This document shows, piece by piece, positions 7,660 through 15,559 of a stretch of DNA of 64,000 nt (positions are counted from its first letter, which is position 1; the number at the start of each line of letters is the position of its first letter). The DNA is from a bacterium. Its GTDB lineage: Bacteria > Krumholzibacteriota > Krumholzibacteriia > LZORAL124-64-63. The notes under the pieces are model-generated. The model was not told the DNA's origin. It searched no databases and was given only the letters and a program-made list of their open reading frames with translations. Both the position numbers and the translations under genes were made by a program. The DNA is taken from positions 16,033 to 80,032 of the forward strand of contig JAAEQC010000102.1 of NCBI GenBank assembly GCA_024231905.1. Reading direction: 5' to 3'.

Positions 7660-9301
7660 CGCCTGCCGCGGCATGATCCTCGCCGCGGGTCACGGCACCC
7701 GCCTGGCGCCCGTCACCGATCACCTGCCCAAACCCCTGCTCCCGGTGCCGGGCGGCACGGTCCTCGACCGCGCCGTGGACGCGCTGGTGGCCGCAGGCGT
7801 GGAGGAGATCGCGGTCAACACCCACCACCTGGGCCATCGAGTGGCGTCGCACTTGGCGACGCGCGCGGACGCGGACCGCTTCACCGTCTGCCCGGAAGCG
7901 GAGATCCTCGGCACGGGCGGGGCGCTGGAAGGGGCGCGGGAATTCCTGGCCGACGCCGATTGTTTCCTCCTGCACAACGGCGACGTGCTGAGCGAAGTGG
8001 ACCTGGCCGAGTTGCTGGCGGCGCACCGGCGCACGGACGCCCTGGCCACCCTCGTGCTCGTGGACTGGCCCGACGTGAATTCGGTGGTGATGGATGCCGG
8101 AGGGGCGGTCCTCAGCCTGGCCGGCCGGCCCGCCGCTTCGGGAGACGGCCGCAAGCTCACCTACGCGGGCGTCGGCGTCTTCGACCGGGCCCTGCTGGAC
8201 GACATCGGCCCCGGCTTCTCCTCCCTGATCGATCCGCTGGTTCGGGCCCTGGTCGCCCGCCCCGGCAGCGTGCGCGCCCACGTGCCCGCGCGTCCCGGCT
8301 GGTCGGACCTGGGCACCCTGGCGCGCTGGCTGGACGCCTGCCCTGTGGACCGGGAATTGGCTGCCGGTCCCTGCCGTCTCACCCCCCTGCTGGGTCACGG
8401 TTCGGACCGGCATTTCTGGCGCCTGCGGATCGACGACTGGTCGGCCGTGGCCATGCGCAGCCCCGCCGACGATGCCGAGTTCGAGCGGGCCGTGGCCGTG
8501 TCCGGTTTCCTGCACGACGCGGACCTGGGCGGGGCCGAGATCCTGGCCGTGGACGAACCGCACCGCACGCTCCTCATGGAGGACGTAGGCGAGACTCGCC
8601 TGGTGGATCTGGTGCGCACGGAGGGCGCCGGCAGTCCCGCGGCGGCGTCCGCGTACCGCGCGGTGATCGACCACCTGCTGCGCCTGCAGGACGCGGCGCC
8701 CCGGGCCGAGGAAGACTGCCCCCCGGCCGTGGACCGCACCCTGGACCGGGAGCAACTGGCCTGGGAGACGGGCTACTTCGCCGGCAACTTCCTGGCCCAG
8801 TTGTGTGGCTCCTCCCGCGAGGACGAACTGGCCGGGGAGTTCGCCGTCCTCAACGAGGCGGTGGCCGCCCAGCCCCTGGTCCTTCTGCACCGGGATTTCC
8901 AGTCCGAGAACATTCTCTCCACCGGCGGCCGGGTATGCCTGGTGGATGTCCAGGGCATGCGCCTGGGCCCGCTGGGCTACGACGCGGCCTCGGTGCTGTG
9001 GGACCCCTACGTGGACTTGCCCTCCGGTCTGCGCCACGAACTGGTGGACCGCTTCGCCCGGGGCGCCGCGCCGCGCCACGGCCTGGCGCCGGCGACGGTG
9101 ACGGACATGGTCCACACGGCGGCTCTGCAGCGGCTCATGCAAGCTTTGGGCGCCTTTGCTTATCTGGGCGTGGTGAAGGAGCGCCGCGGCTTCCTGGCCC
9201 ACCGGGCCCGGGGGGTCGAGCACCTGCGCAGGGCCCTGGACCGATCGCCGCTGAAGCTGCCGCGTCTGCGGGCCGTGCTCGGGAAGCTGCCGCCCCTTTA
9301 G
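7652..9301 (+). CDS. murU-amgK: Fused MurNAc-1-phosphate uridylyltransferase and anomeric MurNAc/GlcNAc kinase (MurU-AmgK)
   Basis: 549 residues, two enzymes in one chain. Residues 1 to about 232 are a sugar-phosphate nucleotidyltransferase: AAGHGTRLAP (11-20), LPKPLLPV (25-32), GTGGAL (87-92), HNGDVLSEVD (109-118), as in MurU. Residues about 240-549 are an aminoglycoside-phosphotransferase-fold kinase like AmgK: LLGHGSDRHFWRL, LLMEDVG (307-313), catalytic HRDFQSEN (413-420) and metal-binding VDVQ (431-434), then GPLGYDAAS. AmgK phosphorylates MurNAc on the anomeric carbon and MurU makes UDP-MurNAc, bypassing de novo synthesis and its fosfomycin-sensitive step. In Pseudomonas the two are separate proteins. 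The ATG overlaps namZ by eight bases, giving a continuous release-to-nucleotide pathway. Confidence 0.88.
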   Translation: MGSACRGMILAAGHGTRLAPVTDHLPKPLLPVPGGTVLDRAVDALVAAGVEEIAVNTHHLGHRVASHLATRADADRFTVCPEAEILGTGGALEGAREFLADADCFLLHNGDVLSEVDLAELLAAHRRTDALATLVLVDWPDVNSVVMDAGGAVLSLAGRPAASGDGRKLTYAGVGVFDRALLDDIGPGFSSLIDPLVRALVARPGSVRAHVPARPGWSDLGTLARWLDACPVDRELAAGPCRLTPLLGHGSDRHFWRLRIDDWSAVAMRSPADDAEFERAVAVSGFLHDADLGGAEILAVDEPHRTLLMEDVGETRLVDLVRTEGAGSPAAASAYRAVIDHLLRLQDAAPRAEEDCPPAVDRTLDREQLAWETGYFAGNFLAQLCGSSREDELAGEFAVLNEAVAAQPLVLLHRDFQSENILSTGGRVCLVDVQGMRLGPLGYDAASVLWDPYVDLPSGLRHELVDRFARGAAPRHGLAPATVTDMVHTAALQRLMQALGAFAYLGVVKERRGFLAHRARGVEHLRRALDRSPLKLPRLRAVLGKLPPL

Positions 9302-9306
9302 GGCTC

Positions 9307-9335
9307 TGGCCACCGGAGCCCGACGTCTCTATACT
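9307..9335 (+). promoter_or_regulatory. Promoter for a probably leaderless lipoprotein mRNA
   Basis: TGGCCA (9307-9312), 17 bases, TATACT (9330-9335). The ATG at 9342 sits exactly where transcription should begin, and no Shine-Dalgarno sequence precedes it. A GGGCTC/GAGCCC hairpin (9301-9306 with 9316-9321) overlaps the -35 and may end the upstream transcript. Confidence 0.45.
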
Positions 9336-9341
9336 GCCCGG

Positions 9342-10148
9342 ATGCGATTCTTTCCCGCCCTGATCATCATTCTGCTGCTGACCGCCTGCGGCCACAACGA
9401 CGCGCGCCGCGCCGCGGGCCCGCCGGTCCTCATGGCCGCCCGAGTGCTGCCCGCGGCGACCGACGGCACCGTGCGCGTGTGCTGGTACTTCGACCTGGCC
9501 GCCGACTGGCACCTCTACTGGCCCGGTCTCAATGACAGCGGTTTTCCGCCTTCGTTGAAGCTGGACCTGCCCGAGGGCTGGTCCGCCCGGCCGCTACGGT
9601 GGCCCGTGCCCGTGCGCCACGAACTGCCGGGCGGCCTGCTGGACCACGTCTACGACCAGCCCCTGGTTGTGCTGGAGCAGGATCTGGTCCCGCCGGATCC
9701 GGTGGCGGCGGCGGGGGCGGATATCGGCGCCCGTTGGCGCTGGCTGGCCTGCCGGGAAGAGTGCGTTCCGGGGGACACGACTCTGGTGGTGACCGTGCCC
9801 TACCGCCTGGAGGCGGCCGCGAAGGTGCTGCCGGGCGCGGAGCCGGTCTATCCGGCGCCGCTGCCCGCCGGGAGTTTCACCGCGGACTGGACGGGCGCCG
9901 ACCTGGAGATCCGTGCGCCGGGTGCGCGGCGCCTGCGTTTCTTCCCCTACGAGGATTGTGGACGGTTGGCGGACCTGCTGGCCGACGGCCAGGCGCAGGG
10001 CGACCTGCTGCGCCTGCGCTGCGTCCCAGATGGGGACACCCTCGGGCCCGTGCGGGGCCTACTCCAGGTCGAGACCGACGACGACGTTCTGACGGGCCCC
10101 GTGGAGGTCCCCATCACGACCCATATTCCTGATAGAGGTACCTCATGA
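9342..10148 (+). CDS. Lipoprotein with DsbD N-terminal-like (thiol-redox) domain
   Basis: 268 residues. A short hydrophobic stretch ends in LLLTACGHN, a lipobox with Cys16. The mature part matches the DsbD/ScsB N-terminal domain family: ADWHLYWPGLNDSGFPPSL (54-72), LPEGW, then WRWLACREECVPG with Cys137 and Cys141, the pair expected to shuttle electrons. DsbD-type alpha domains pass reducing equivalents to periplasmic thioredoxin-like partners. The membrane beta domain of DsbD is absent here, so its electron donor lies elsewhere. The stop overlaps the next start (ATGA), which links it to a secreted thioredoxin-fold protein. Its promoter places the transcription start at the ATG itself. Confidence 0.75.
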   Translation: MRFFPALIIILLLTACGHNDARRAAGPPVLMAARVLPAATDGTVRVCWYFDLAADWHLYWPGLNDSGFPPSLKLDLPEGWSARPLRWPVPVRHELPGGLLDHVYDQPLVVLEQDLVPPDPVAAAGADIGARWRWLACREECVPGDTTLVVTVPYRLEAAAKVLPGAEPVYPAPLPAGSFTADWTGADLEIRAPGARRLRFFPYEDCGRLADLLADGQAQGDLLRLRCVPDGDTLGPVRGLLQVETDDDVLTGPVEVPITTHIPDRGTS

Positions 10149-10726
10149 AGATCCTCACCTTGACCGGCCTGCTGCTGCTGGCCGTTCCCGCCTTGGCCGG
10201 TGTCGCTCCCGGTCAACAGGCTCCCGGTTTCACGCTCACCGCCGTGGACGGCGCCGAGCATTCCCTGGCCGACTTCACCGGCCAGATCGTGGTCCTGGAG
10301 TGGTTCAATCCGGACTGCCCCTTCGTCAAGAAGCACCGACTGCACCACAAGACCATGAACGAGACCCAGGCCGCCTACGCGGAGAAAGGCGTGGTGTGGC
10401 TGGCCGTCAATTCGAGCGCGGCGGGCAAGCAGGGCGCGGGGCTGGAACGCAACCTGAAGGCCGTGGAGCAGTACGCCATGCCCGTGCCCGTGCTTCTGGA
10501 CCCGGACGGAGAGGTGGGTATGGCTTACGGCGCGCGGACCACGCCCCACATGTTCGTCATCGCGGCCGACGGCCTGGTGGCCTACGCCGGAGCCATCGAC
10601 GACGACCGGTCCGCCGACACCCTGGGCGGAACCAATTACGTGGCCGCGGCCCTGGATGCCCTGCTGGCCGGGGAGCCCGTGGCTACCGAGCGCACGCGGC
10701 CCTACGGTTGCAGCGTGAAGTACTAG
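10145..10726 (+). CDS. Exported thioredoxin-like (redoxin) protein
   Basis: 193 residues with a signal peptide (1-18, ending VPALA). The AhpC/TSA-type thioredoxin fold is evident: APGQQAPGFTLTAVDG, then LEWFNPDCPFVKKH with Cys58, ARTTPHMFVI (cis-Pro loop) and AGAIDDD. The usual CxxC is reduced to a single active-site Cys (DCPFV). A second Cys lies four residues from the C-terminus in the conserved ending PYGCSVKY. This ending and the WFNPDCPF motif mark a recurrent family of exported redoxins in Gram-negative bacteria. It overlaps the upstream DsbD-N-like lipoprotein gene by four bases, so the two probably work together in periplasmic thiol or peroxide chemistry. Confidence 0.82.
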   Translation: MKILTLTGLLLLAVPALAGVAPGQQAPGFTLTAVDGAEHSLADFTGQIVVLEWFNPDCPFVKKHRLHHKTMNETQAAYAEKGVVWLAVNSSAAGKQGAGLERNLKAVEQYAMPVPVLLDPDGEVGMAYGARTTPHMFVIAADGLVAYAGAIDDDRSADTLGGTNYVAAALDALLAGEPVATERTRPYGCSVKY

Positions 10727-10822
10727 CGATTCGTCCGATTGGACTTGGCGACGGCACGGACCGCCCCTAATGTTGCGACACCGCGCCGTCCCTGTTCCTT
10801 CTGCCGGGAGATGCCGTCCGCC

Positions 10823-12391
10823 ATGTCGTCCGCCGCTTGTCCCCAACGCTTGCCCCGCTGCAGCGGCGTGCTGCTGCACCCGACCAGCCTGGAAGGCCCC
10901 GACGGCATCGGCGATCTGGGCGCCGGCGGTCGCCGTTTCGTGGACTGGCTCGCCGCCCACGGCCAGGGTCTGTGGCAGGTGCTCCCTTTGGGACCCACCA
11001 GCTTCGGCGACTCCCCCTACCAGACCCTGTCGGCCTTCGCCCTGAACCCGCTCCTGATCAGCTGTGAGATGCTGGCCCAACGCGGTTGGTTGGAGGCGGC
11101 GGATTTCGCCGACCGACCCGATCTGCCGGCGGGCCACGTGGACTTCGGCGCGGCCATCCCCTGGAAGTTCCGCCTGCTGGACCGGGCCTGGGAGCGTTTT
11201 CGTGACCAGGACCGGCTCGACGCCTTTCGCGCCTGGTGCACCCGCGAGGCCGGCTGGCTCGAGGACTTCGTCCTGTTCATGACCATCAAGGAGGAGCAGG
11301 AGGGCCGCCCCTGGGTCCAGTGGCCGGAGCCTCTGGCCCTGCGCGACGCCGGCGCCCTGGTCTCGGTCCGGGAGCGCCTGGCCGATCGCCTGGACGCCCA
11401 CCGTTACCGCCAGTGGGTGGCCGACGTCCAGTGGACCGACCTGAAGCTCCAGGCCCAGGCCCTGGGCGTGCGCGTCATGGGCGACCTGCCCATCTTCGTG
11501 GCCCACGACAGCGCCGACGTGTGGGCCAACCGCGAGATCTTCCGCCTGGACGCCAAGGGCGGCCTGGCTTGCCAGGCCGGCGTCCCGCCCGACTACTTCA
11601 GCGCGACGGGCCAACTCTGGGGCAATCCCCTGTACGACTGGGACCACCTGGCCGCCACCGGTTACCGGTGGTGGATCGAACGCGTGCGCCGTTGCCTGCA
11701 GCAGGTGGATCTGCTACGCCTGGACCATTTCCGCGGCTTCGCCGCCTGTTGGGAGGTGCCCGCCGGCGCCGACACGGCGGTCGACGGCCGCTGGATCCCG
11801 GGCCCCGGTCGCGCCCTCTTCGACGCCCTGCGCGACGCCCTGGGCGGCAAGCTGCCGCTGGTGGCGGAGAACCTGGGCGTCATCACCCCCGACGTGGAGG
11901 CCCTCCGGGAAGCGGTGGGCCTGCCGGGCATGAAGGTTCTGCAATTCGCCTGGACCGCGCCGAACAACGAGTTCCTGCCCCACGACCACGACCGCCACCT
12001 GGTGCTCTACACGGGTACCCACGACAACGACACGACCCTCGGCTGGTGGAACGACCGGGCCTCCGACGGCGAACGCGGCTTCATGAGCGAGTACCTGGAC
12101 CGGGAGATCACGGAGCCCCACTGGGAGCTCATCCGGGTGGCCATGACCAGTCCCGCCGACACCTGCATCGTACCCATGCAAGACGTCCTGGGATTGGGCC
12201 GCGAGGGCCGCATGAACCTGCCCGGCGAGGGCCGTGGCAACTGGGCCTGGCGCCTGTTCGAGGGTGCGTTGCTCGATCCGGCGGGCGAGCGACTGGCCCG
12301 TCTGACCTGGCTGTACCGCCGCCGCGCCGACCAGGTCGACCGTCCGGATGAGAAGACCCTGCCCGACGACTACCCGGAGGCCACCGTTTGA
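10823..12391 (+). CDS. malQ: 4-alpha-glucanotransferase (amylomaltase, GH77)
   Basis: 522 residues from ATG 10823, chosen because the domain begins at once (RCSGVLLHPTSLEGPDGIGD) and a GGGAG lies about 12 bases upstream; ATG 10811 is an alternative. GH77 landmarks in order: FVDWLAAHGQGLWQVLPLGP, GDSPYQTLSAFALNP, VMGDLPIFVAHDSADVWAN, LLRLDHFRGFAACW (nucleophile Asp in RLDHFRG), LVAENLGVITPDVE (acid/base Glu) and YTGTHDNDTTLGWW. The enzyme moves alpha-1,4-glucan chains between maltodextrins in the cytoplasm. Length fits the usual 500-530 residues. The downstream MFS gene overlaps its stop (TTGA), suggesting linked sugar uptake and use. Confidence 0.93.
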   Translation: MSSAACPQRLPRCSGVLLHPTSLEGPDGIGDLGAGGRRFVDWLAAHGQGLWQVLPLGPTSFGDSPYQTLSAFALNPLLISCEMLAQRGWLEAADFADRPDLPAGHVDFGAAIPWKFRLLDRAWERFRDQDRLDAFRAWCTREAGWLEDFVLFMTIKEEQEGRPWVQWPEPLALRDAGALVSVRERLADRLDAHRYRQWVADVQWTDLKLQAQALGVRVMGDLPIFVAHDSADVWANREIFRLDAKGGLACQAGVPPDYFSATGQLWGNPLYDWDHLAATGYRWWIERVRRCLQQVDLLRLDHFRGFAACWEVPAGADTAVDGRWIPGPGRALFDALRDALGGKLPLVAENLGVITPDVEALREAVGLPGMKVLQFAWTAPNNEFLPHDHDRHLVLYTGTHDNDTTLGWWNDRASDGERGFMSEYLDREITEPHWELIRVAMTSPADTCIVPMQDVLGLGREGRMNLPGEGRGNWAWRLFEGALLDPAGERLARLTWLYRRRADQVDRPDEKTLPDDYPEATV

Positions 12392-13590
12392 ATCCACTGC
12401 GGAAGCTGTCCCCCGACTTTCGCCGGGTGCTGGCCGCGACCCTCTTCTTCGGGGCCGTGGCCGGGGTCTTCGCCTCGACCCTGAACAACTACCTGTCCGA
12501 GGTCCACGGCTTCGACGCCGGGCACCGGGGCTGGCTGGAACTGCCGCGGGAGCTGCCCGGATTCATCATCTTCTTCGTGGTGGCGGTGCTGCTGACCCGA
12601 TTGCGCGAGAGCCGCATCGCCGCCCTGGCCATGGTCTTCACCGCTGCCGGCGCCCTGGGCCTGGGCTACCTGTCCTCGGGCATGACAACGCTGGTGCTGT
12701 TCATCGTGGTCTGGTCCCTGGGTGACCACATCATCTTCGCCGTGGAGGGCCCCCTGGGCCTGAAGCTGGCCAAGGCCGGTGGCGAGGGACGGCGCCTGGG
12801 ACAGTTGGGCGGGGCGCGCAACCTGGGCACCATCCTGGGCGTGGGGGCCGTGTGGCTCCTGGCCAAGGCCGTCGGCGACCGCTACGACCTGTTCTTCCTG
12901 GTGGGCACCGTCTGCGCCGCCGTGGCCGGCTGGTTCTACTTCCGTCTGGACCTGGGCAAGACCGACCCGCCGTCGCGCCGCTTCATCTACCGGCGGGAAT
13001 ACCACCTCTTCTACGCCATCAGCGCCCTGTTCGGCATCCGCAAGCAGATCTTCCTGGTCTTCGGCTCCTGGGTGCTGGTGTCGTTGCACGGGGTGCCGGT
13101 GGCCACCATCGCGCTCCTCTACTTCGTGGCATCGGCCCTGGGTGTTGTCCTGCGGCCCCTGCTGGGCGACGTCATCGACTGGCTGGGGGAGCGGCGGGTC
13201 CTGGCCACGGACGAGGTCATGCTCCTGGTGGTGTGCCTGGTCTACGCCTTCGCCTCGGACCTGCTGCGCGCGCCCTACGACCTGTGGCTCCTGTATGGCG
13301 CGTACATCCTCGACCACATCCTGTTCGCCCTGCGGGTGGCCCGGACCACCTACCTCAAGAAGATCGCCGTGGATCCGGCCGACATCACGCCGACCATCTC
13401 CCTGGGCATCACCATCGACCACGCCGTGGCCATGACCCTGCCCATTCTTTCGGGGTGGATCTGGGAACGTTACGGGCACGAATGGGTATTCGTGCTCGCC
13501 GGGGCCATCGCCGTGGCCGGATTCTTCGTCTGCTTGCGCATCCGGGTTCCGGAGACCATACATTCAGACACGCCCACGAGCCGCGCCTGA
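12388..13590 (+). CDS. Major facilitator superfamily transporter
   Basis: 400 residues, TTG start at 12388 overlapping the malQ stop, with CGGAGG at 12375-12380. The sequence is a succession of hydrophobic spans, about twelve, with short basic loops (RLRESR, RRFIYRREYH) and a central cytoplasmic loop. An LGTILGVGAVWLL-type segment follows GQLGGARN. No substrate-defining motif is seen; coupling to the glucanotransferase suggests a sugar or maltodextrin, an inference. ATP-binding motifs are absent, consistent with a secondary carrier in the inner membrane. Confidence 0.8.
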   Translation: MNPLRKLSPDFRRVLAATLFFGAVAGVFASTLNNYLSEVHGFDAGHRGWLELPRELPGFIIFFVVAVLLTRLRESRIAALAMVFTAAGALGLGYLSSGMTTLVLFIVVWSLGDHIIFAVEGPLGLKLAKAGGEGRRLGQLGGARNLGTILGVGAVWLLAKAVGDRYDLFFLVGTVCAAVAGWFYFRLDLGKTDPPSRRFIYRREYHLFYAISALFGIRKQIFLVFGSWVLVSLHGVPVATIALLYFVASALGVVLRPLLGDVIDWLGERRVLATDEVMLLVVCLVYAFASDLLRAPYDLWLLYGAYILDHILFALRVARTTYLKKIAVDPADITPTISLGITIDHAVAMTLPILSGWIWERYGHEWVFVLAGAIAVAGFFVCLRIRVPETIHSDTPTSRA

Positions 13591-13625
13591 GCAGTTTTCA
13601 CCTCCCGCGAACGAGAGCGGAGTCC

Positions 13626-14594
13626 ATGCAGCGCCGTCACGGCATCATCAGCGCCATACTCCTGGCCGGCCTGGCCTGGGTCGTGGTCGGGTGCGGGTCG
13701 TCCGATACGGTGGACGTACCCAAGGTCGACGATTCCAGCCCGTTCGAGGTCCTGGCTGTGGGAACGGACTCGACGCTGGAAGTGGTGACGTGGAACCTCA
13801 AGACCTTTCCCTATCCCCAGCGGGCAGATGAGGGGCATGATCCCAGGGTAACGGTCGAACGTCTCATCCAGGCCGTGCACGGCCTCGACGCGGACGTCTA
13901 CGCGCTACAGGAGATCAGGTCGGAGTACTACTTCGAAGCTGTGGTCGCCGGACTCGAGGGCTGGACCGGGGTGCGCAGCCCCGACAACGACTACAACCTG
14001 GCCTACATCTACCGGAACGACGGATCCCTGGCGAACGTGGCCATCAGCGAGATCTACCAGGGCGGAGAATATGGGGCGCCCTTCCCCCGGCGGCCCTATG
14101 TCATGACCTTCGAGTTCGACGGCGTGCCGGTGGTTGTCGTCAACAACCACTTCAAGTGCTGCGGCGACGATTTCATCGACGAGAACGATCCCTGGGACGA
14201 GACGACTCGCCGGCGCGACGCCAGCCTCCTGCTGGAGGAATACATCGATGCCAACATGGCCGACAGCCGGGTCATCGTGGTGGGGGATTTCAACGATGAA
14301 CTGGACGATGCCACCGAGGGCAACGTCTTCGCCACCTTCCTGGCCGCCCCCGAACGCTGGCGCTTCCTCGATCTCGACATCGCCTTCGGCCCGAGCAGTG
14401 GGTGGTCCTTCCCCGGCTGGCCCAGCCACCTGGACCACATCCTGGTCACGGACCAACTCTTCGGTGCTGCGGAGAAACAGAACGCTCTCATCCGGGTCGT
14501 ACCCATGGACACGGCCATGAGCGGGGGGATGACCGCCTACAACGACGATCTGAGCGATCACATGCCGGTGGAGGTGCGGTTGGACCTGGACTAG
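13626..14594 (+). CDS. Secreted endonuclease/exonuclease/phosphatase-fold lipoprotein
   Basis: 322 residues, ATG 13626 with GGAG at 13619-13622. Residues 1-23 end in VVVGCGSS, a lipobox with Cys23. The EEP fold motifs are all present: EVVTWNLKTFPY, VYALQEIRSEYY (metal-binding Glu), VVVVNNHFKCC, RVIVVGDFNDELDD (GDFN), HLDHILVTD and DDLSDHMPVEVRL (catalytic SDH). Members hydrolyse phosphodiesters in nucleic acids or lipids; the substrate cannot be decided here. A lipid-anchored position suggests scavenging of external DNA or phosphate esters. The stop codon shares a CTAG with the stop of the convergent thyX. Confidence 0.85.
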   Translation: MQRRHGIISAILLAGLAWVVVGCGSSDTVDVPKVDDSSPFEVLAVGTDSTLEVVTWNLKTFPYPQRADEGHDPRVTVERLIQAVHGLDADVYALQEIRSEYYFEAVVAGLEGWTGVRSPDNDYNLAYIYRNDGSLANVAISEIYQGGEYGAPFPRRPYVMTFEFDGVPVVVVNNHFKCCGDDFIDENDPWDETTRRRDASLLLEEYIDANMADSRVIVVGDFNDELDDATEGNVFATFLAAPERWRFLDLDIAFGPSSGWSFPGWPSHLDHILVTDQLFGAAEKQNALIRVVPMDTAMSGGMTAYNDDLSDHMPVEVRLDLD

Positions 14595-15520
14595 TCCTGC
14601 CAGGGCGCGCGCATGTTCAGCGCCTGCAGCTTCTCCTCGAATTCCTGCCGTTCCCGGTGCCTCAGCCAGCCGCCCTTCTTGGACTCCTTCAACCAGCCGA
14701 TCTCGCGCGCCATGGCCATGGCGTGGTCCATGTCGCCGGCGCCCATGGCCGCCAGCACGTCCGTCTCCAGGCGGGAGAAGTGGGTGGCGCCGAAGCGGTA
14801 GTCCTCGAAGGCCTCCCACACCGCAGGCACCCAGCGGGCCACGATCTCGCGGCCGATGACCGTGGCGTAGTCGCGGATCTCCTTCTGGGCGTGGCTGTCC
14901 ATGCGCAGGGACAGGAAGTGGAGCAGGTTGTGGAGGTCCATCTTCCAGTAGGCCTCGGTGTAGGTGCACAGGGGGAGGTCCTTGCGGGCCTGCTCCCGGG
15001 CGACGCCTTGTTCGAGGCGGCCGTTGTAGACGGTGCGGATGCGGTCCTGGAGGTCGGCTTCTTCGGCGGTGAGTTTGGTACCGAGGTCCTCGTCGATGGC
15101 GCCGTCGCTGCCCTGCTTGTTGTTGACGGCCTGGATGCGCCACTGGTCGGGGGCGGTGCGTTGGGCGGCGTCGATGGCCACCGAGTAGCGAGTGCTCGTC
15201 TCGTTGACCGAGGCCGTTCTATGTCGTATCCACTGCCGCCACGCATCCATGGGCACGCGTATGTGCAGTTTCAGACTGCACATCTCGAAGGGTGTCGTGT
15301 GGCGGTGCCGCAGCAGGTAGCGGATGAGCCCCCGGTCGTCCGACACTTTCTTGGTGCCCGCTCCATAGCTCACACGGGCCGCCTGAACCACGGCCGCATC
15401 GTCGCCCATGTAGTCGACCACGCGTACGAAGCCGTCGTCCAGGACGGGGAAGCTCTCGCCCAGGATCTCGTCCAGGGTGGGGACGTGGGGGCGGGGGAGC
15501 TTTTCAGCCTGCGGTTCCAT
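14591..15520 (-). CDS. thyX: Flavin-dependent thymidylate synthase
   Basis: 309 residues, ATG preceded by GGGAG. The ThyX motif RHRTASVNE lies at 99-107, with RHRHTTPFEM (71-80) and the dUMP-binding STRYS segment just after. The protein methylates dUMP to dTMP using methylene-tetrahydrofolate and FADH2. It is longer than the common 220-260 residues, mainly through an insertion around 115-150 and a C-terminal helical extension (ending LQALNMRAPWQD), as in the long ThyX forms. It follows hutU by 38 bases on the same strand; a hairpin at 15536-15559 lies between. No thyA is in the window. Confidence 0.93.
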   Translation of the reverse strand: MEPQAEKLPRPHVPTLDEILGESFPVLDDGFVRVVDYMGDDAAVVQAARVSYGAGTKKVSDDRGLIRYLLRHRHTTPFEMCSLKLHIRVPMDAWRQWIRHRTASVNETSTRYSVAIDAAQRTAPDQWRIQAVNNKQGSDGAIDEDLGTKLTAEEADLQDRIRTVYNGRLEQGVAREQARKDLPLCTYTEAYWKMDLHNLLHFLSLRMDSHAQKEIRDYATVIGREIVARWVPAVWEAFEDYRFGATHFSRLETDVLAAMGAGDMDHAMAMAREIGWLKESKKGGWLRHRERQEFEEKLQALNMRAPWQD

Positions 15521-15535
15521 GGATTCTCCCGGGTC

Positions 15536-15559
15536 GATTCAGAACTTGTTCCGAGAATC
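15536..15559. repeat. Nested inverted repeat between hutU and thyX
   Basis: Outer arms GATTC (15536-15540) and GAATC (15555-15559) enclose inner arms GAAC and GTTC around a two-base centre. It ends on the hutU stop codon and lies 16 bases before the thyX start, so it could be an attenuating hairpin or an operator. No T tract follows. Confidence 0.35.
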
